Shown here: positions 61,410 to 64,000 of the stretch, piece by piece
How the letters are laid out: every line of letters begins with the position of its first letter
Numbering within the stretch: the first letter of the stretch is position 1
DNA from: Acidobacteriota bacterium
GTDB taxonomy: Bacteria > Acidobacteriota > Holophagae > Acanthopleuribacterales > Acanthopleuribacteraceae
Assembly (NCBI GenBank): GCA_030066195.1
Contig: JASJCB010000047.1
Span: 1-64,000 of the forward strand
Length of the DNA stretch: 64,000 nt
Direction of reading: 5' to 3'
Made by a program: the position numbers and the translations under genes
The notes under the pieces: generated by a model
Told to the model about the DNA's origin: nothing
Seen by the model: the letters and a program-made list of their open reading frames with translations, nothing else
Database searches by the model: none

Positions 61410-62918
61410 ATGAGCGCACCCGCCTGGCTCATATTGGAAAACCAACTTTTCCAACCGTCACATTTTTCCAAGCAGACGGCCGATCTGGTGTTTATGGCCG
61501 AGGATGTTACGCTTTTCAGACGTTTTCGCTTTCACAAGAACCGGATCATCCTGATCCTCGCGGCAATGCGACAAATAGCGGCCGATCTGACGGATCATGG
61601 CTATCGCGTCCACTATGAAGCACTCGATACCGGCGATCTCTCCAGCGGTTACGAGGAGAAACTGGCCTCCTTTCTGGAGAAATGGGATGTGACAGCGCTT
61701 CACTGCTACGAAATTGAAGACAAATTCATGGAAACCCGCCTTAACCGTTTCTGCCGGCAGGTGGGATTGCGATTGGTCGTTCACCCGACGCCACTGTTCA
61801 TGGTCTCTCGAGAGCAGTTTCGAGAATACCTCGCCAATTCTCGAAAACCCTTTATGAAGACGTTTTACCAAAGCCGGCGCCTTGGGTTCGGTATCCTGAT
61901 GGATGAACGTGGGAAACCGGTCGGCGGAAAGTGGAGCTTTGACCAAAGCAATCGCAAAAAGCTGCCCAAGGGACTCGAGATTCCGGACCTGCCGCCCAAG
62001 ACCTTGAGCCGGGTTGAACGCTCGGTTATCGAGTTGGTGAAACAAACGTTTCCCGATCATCCCGGCAGCGGCAATGATTTTTGGTTGCCCACCACCAGGG
62101 AAGAGTCTCTGGAGTGGTTGGACCACTTTCTCTACAAGAAGTTATGCCTTTTCGGCGACTACCAGGACGCGTTGACCGAGCGTCACCCCTTCCTATTCCA
62201 TTCGGTACTCTCGCCCATGATCAACCTCGGCCTTTTGCTTCCTGATGAAGTCGTCGATGCGGCCCGTAACACGGCCGAGAATGTCAAAGTGCCCCTGAAT
62301 TCACTTGAGGGGTTTATTCGCCAGATTATCGGTTGGCGCGAATTCGTCAGGGGCATCTATCAAAACTTCAGCGAGGTCCAGGAGAAACGAAACTTTTGGG
62401 GTCATACCCGGAAGTTGACGCCGCACTTCTACGAGGGTACGACCGGGATTCCCGTTTTGGATGAAGCCGTCAAAAAAACACTTCGATACGGCTATGCGCA
62501 CCACATCGAACGGCTGATGGTTCTCAGCAACCTGATGTTGCTTTGCCGGGTCCATCCTCACGAGGTCTATCGTTGGTTCATGGAGATGTTTGTCGATGCC
62601 TACGATTGGGTGATGGGACCCAATGTCTATGGGATGGGTCAATTCTCCGACGGGGGCATCTTTGCCACCAAACCCTATATCTGCGGCTCGAATTACCTCT
62701 TGAAGATGAGCGATTTCGCCCGAGGTGATTGGTGTCATATCGTCGATGGGTTGTACTGGAGATTTATCGACAAACACCGTGACTTTTATCAAAGTAACCA
62801 CCGTATGAGCATGATGGTCCGACTTCTCGACCGCATGGAAGCGGGCAAAAAGGTGCGCCTTTTCAACCTGGCGGAAAACTTCATTGAAAAGGTGGCCAGT
62901 CCGGGAAGTGTCGGGTAG
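61410..62918 (+). CDS. photolyase/cryptochrome of the Fe-S (PhrB/CryB) family, probably without the cluster
   Basis: 502 residues; ATG at 61410 with GAGGG upstream, giving MSAPAWLILENQLF; the longer reading from 61173 has no family sequence. It matches the FeS-BCP group (COG3046): FRQIAADL-type N-terminal alpha/beta domain, GWREFVRGIY, AHHIERLMVLSNLMLLCRVHPHEVYRWFMEMFVDAYDWV, then KPYICGSNYLLKMSD. Where Fe-S members have MSDYCxxC, this protein reads MSDFARGD, and the last Cys is close by (WCHIVDGLYW). So two of four cluster ligands are missing. Family enzymes repair (6-4) or CPD photoproducts with FAD. Overlapping start region follows for the SDR (62944). Confidence 0.85.
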   Translation: MSAPAWLILENQLFQPSHFSKQTADLVFMAEDVTLFRRFRFHKNRIILILAAMRQIAADLTDHGYRVHYEALDTGDLSSGYEEKLASFLEKWDVTALHCYEIEDKFMETRLNRFCRQVGLRLVVHPTPLFMVSREQFREYLANSRKPFMKTFYQSRRLGFGILMDERGKPVGGKWSFDQSNRKKLPKGLEIPDLPPKTLSRVERSVIELVKQTFPDHPGSGNDFWLPTTREESLEWLDHFLYKKLCLFGDYQDALTERHPFLFHSVLSPMINLGLLLPDEVVDAARNTAENVKVPLNSLEGFIRQIIGWREFVRGIYQNFSEVQEKRNFWGHTRKLTPHFYEGTTGIPVLDEAVKKTLRYGYAHHIERLMVLSNLMLLCRVHPHEVYRWFMEMFVDAYDWVMGPNVYGMGQFSDGGIFATKPYICGSNYLLKMSDFARGDWCHIVDGLYWRFIDKHRDFYQSNHRMSMMVRLLDRMEAGKKVRLFNLAENFIEKVASPGSVG

Positions 62919-62943
62919 GGAATTCCCTCGACGAGGTGAGATG

Positions 62944-63726
62944 ATGAGTGCTTTTGCCAAAACGGAAAACAAGACATTTAGCCGAGCCCTGGTAGTCGGC
63001 GCTAATCGCGGCCTTGGGTTGGCTTTTGTGGAACGCCTGTTGGAGCACGGTATTGCGGAACAGGTGTTCGCGGGCTGTCGCAACCCCGCAAATGCTCATG
63101 CCTTGGAAGAACTCCGTCAAGCTCACGGCGACCGACTGCATATTCTTCCCTTATCCGTGACATGCGAAGACTCCCTGTCGGAGGCTGCCGAAGAGCTTGA
63201 AACCAAGACGAAAAGCTTGGACCTCCTCATCACCTGCGTGGGCGTATTACACGACGAGGACGGCCTTAAGCCCGAGCGCCGTTTGAGGGACGTCAACGCG
63301 GCCAATCTGCATAAGAGCTTTGCGGTCAATGCATTCGGACCCTTGCTGGTAGCCCGTTATTTCAGCCGTTTCCTGCCCAGGCGCGGGCACTGCGTCGTCG
63401 CGAACCTCTCCGCGAGAGTGGGCTCCATTGGAGACAATCGTTTGGGCGGTTGGTATGCCTATCGCGCCTCAAAGGCCGCCCAGAACATGTTCACCCGCAA
63501 TCTCTCCATCGAACTGCGGCGTTCTGCCCGTGATGTCGTGTGTATCGCTCTACATCCCGGTACTTGTGATACCGATCTTTCCAAACCTTTTCAAAGAGGA
63601 GTTCCCGCGGAAAAACTATTCTCACCTGAACGTGCGGTTCGTCAACTGTTGGATATTATCGTCGACCTTGAATCGACCGATAACGGACGCTTTATCGCCT
63701 GGGACGGCCGAAACGTCCCCTGGTAG
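62944..63726 (+). CDS. SDR-family oxidoreductase
   Basis: 260 residues from ATG 62944, with GAGG seven bases upstream (ATG 62941 also possible). Cofactor loop ALVVGANRGLGLAFVERLLEHG, NAFGPLLVARYF, catalytic Ser and Tyr/Lys in VANLSARVGSIGD and GWYAYRASKAAQNMF (YxxxK). The C-terminus CIALHPGTCDTDLSKPF is that of the CsgA/short-chain type found beside photolyase and amine oxidase genes in photo-oxidative stress clusters. It is 25 bp after the photolyase stop, so probably co-transcribed. Confidence 0.92.
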   Translation: MSAFAKTENKTFSRALVVGANRGLGLAFVERLLEHGIAEQVFAGCRNPANAHALEELRQAHGDRLHILPLSVTCEDSLSEAAEELETKTKSLDLLITCVGVLHDEDGLKPERRLRDVNAANLHKSFAVNAFGPLLVARYFSRFLPRRGHCVVANLSARVGSIGDNRLGGWYAYRASKAAQNMFTRNLSIELRRSARDVVCIALHPGTCDTDLSKPFQRGVPAEKLFSPERAVRQLLDIIVDLESTDNGRFIAWDGRNVPW

Positions 63727-63856
63727 GAGCTCGCATTCGCGGGTTGGTGTGACGACACGAACCAGGTGAGCAGCAACAAGAGCAGGTTCGGTCTCCCGGA
63801 TTGACATGCCTATAACGAGGCGCTGTGCTATAATCTCCAAGGTGAATCGATAAAAT

Positions 63857-64000
63857 ATGGCGGAGCCGGAAAGCATGAGCTTTTGTTCAAAATGTTCCAT
63901 CGTGAAGCGAATGGAGGAAGGTGGCGAGGTGGTCCTCTATTCACCTCAGCCGTACATCATCAGTCGTTTGGAAGCAAGCGATTTAGGGGCTGATTCCTCG
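63857..64000 (+). CDS. small CxxC protein cut by the right edge
   Basis: Open frame from ATG 63857 (or ATG 63875) to the window end, 42-48 codons so far. It begins MAEPES then MSFCSKCSIVKRMEEG, i.e. a CxxC knuckle near the N-terminus, followed by GEVVLYSPQPYIISRLEASDLG. It is not recognised. There is no strong ribosome site; the second ATG follows GGAAAGC. The 130-bp spacer after the SDR gene holds no other gene. Confidence 0.5.
   Translation, partial: MAEPESMSFCSKCSIVKRMEEGGEVVLYSPQPYIISRLEASDLGADSS

Noticed and set aside
63622..63900. 92-codon minus-strand frame at the right edge
   Set aside because: It runs antisense through the SDR gene end and has no family features.
1..64000. CRISPR array, tRNA or rRNA
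   Set aside because: No regularly spaced repeat longer than three units, no cloverleaf and no rRNA-like sequence was found by eye.

Overview
The window is a dense bacterial chromosome segment of roughly 55-60% GC. It has many short overlaps between genes, frequent TTG/GTG starts with clear Shine-Dalgarno sequences, and no tRNA or rRNA gene that I can see. The gene mix suggests a Gram-negative, multicellular-style or predatory-style lineage, most likely Acidobacteriota (Holophagae / Acanthopleuribacter-like). The clues are a 1.6 kb-residue Reg_prop/Y_Y_Y hybrid kinase, a VWFA-related protein of the acidobacterial type, a Ser/Thr kinase, PP2C and SpoIIE phosphatases, a BamA-fused patatin and several RiPP loci. 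The phylum is inference; no marker gene here settles it.

Layout. 1-8.4 kb: an Rpn-family nuclease cut by the left edge, a zinc-ribbon membrane protein, an SLC13/TrkA-C permease, a three-gene operon ending in a membrane patatin, and a decayed copy of the permease 3' end. 8.4-18.7 kb: prfC, then an amidohydrolase/glycosyltransferase pair, a Ser/Thr kinase-HEAT operon with two unknown genes, proC-rsmG, and a GCS2-CBS fusion. 18.7-21.9 kb: a pinensin-like lanthipeptide precursor and a LanC-like protein with an extra C-terminal domain, set in AT-richer DNA. 21.9-33 kb: mostly housekeeping (serB-serA, CNB and CheY proteins, moeA, serine hydrolase, GNAT, rpmB, PLP dehydratase, DUF493), with an interspersed repeat and a 42-bp-period operator-like array ahead of rpmB, then an AAA ATPase with a nuclease-like tail.

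34.3-43.4 kb is an azole-forming (TOMM) RiPP locus: a fused E1-like/YcaO cyclodehydratase, an NHLP-leader precursor ending in a Thr4-Cys2 core, and a SagB-type dehydrogenase, with a 1646-residue sensor kinase/REC/SpoIIE protein on the opposite strand between them. 43.9-50.5 kb carries a serine hydrolase, a PP2C phosphatase, a patatin with a BamA-like barrel, and a VWFA protein.

51.5-57.0 kb is the most unusual region: a compact seven-gene, AT-richer operon that looks like a divergent methylamine-dehydrogenase (mau) cluster. It has a MauE-like membrane protein, a MauD-like thioredoxin, a Tat-exported Cys-rich protein with the MauA light-chain layout (two Trp exactly 51 residues apart, as in the TTQ cofactor), a probable beta-propeller partner, a single-haem CxxCH protein in the place of MauG, and a calcium-binding secreted protein. 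The two catalytic Asp of the classic enzyme appear replaced, so substrate and chemistry may differ.

57-64 kb: a CadC-like regulator with TPRs, a GmhA-type SIS isomerase, then a divergent FAD amine oxidase and photolyase-SDR pair resembling photo-oxidative stress clusters. The photolyase belongs to the Fe-S family but seems to have lost two of four cluster cysteines. The right edge cuts a small CxxC protein.
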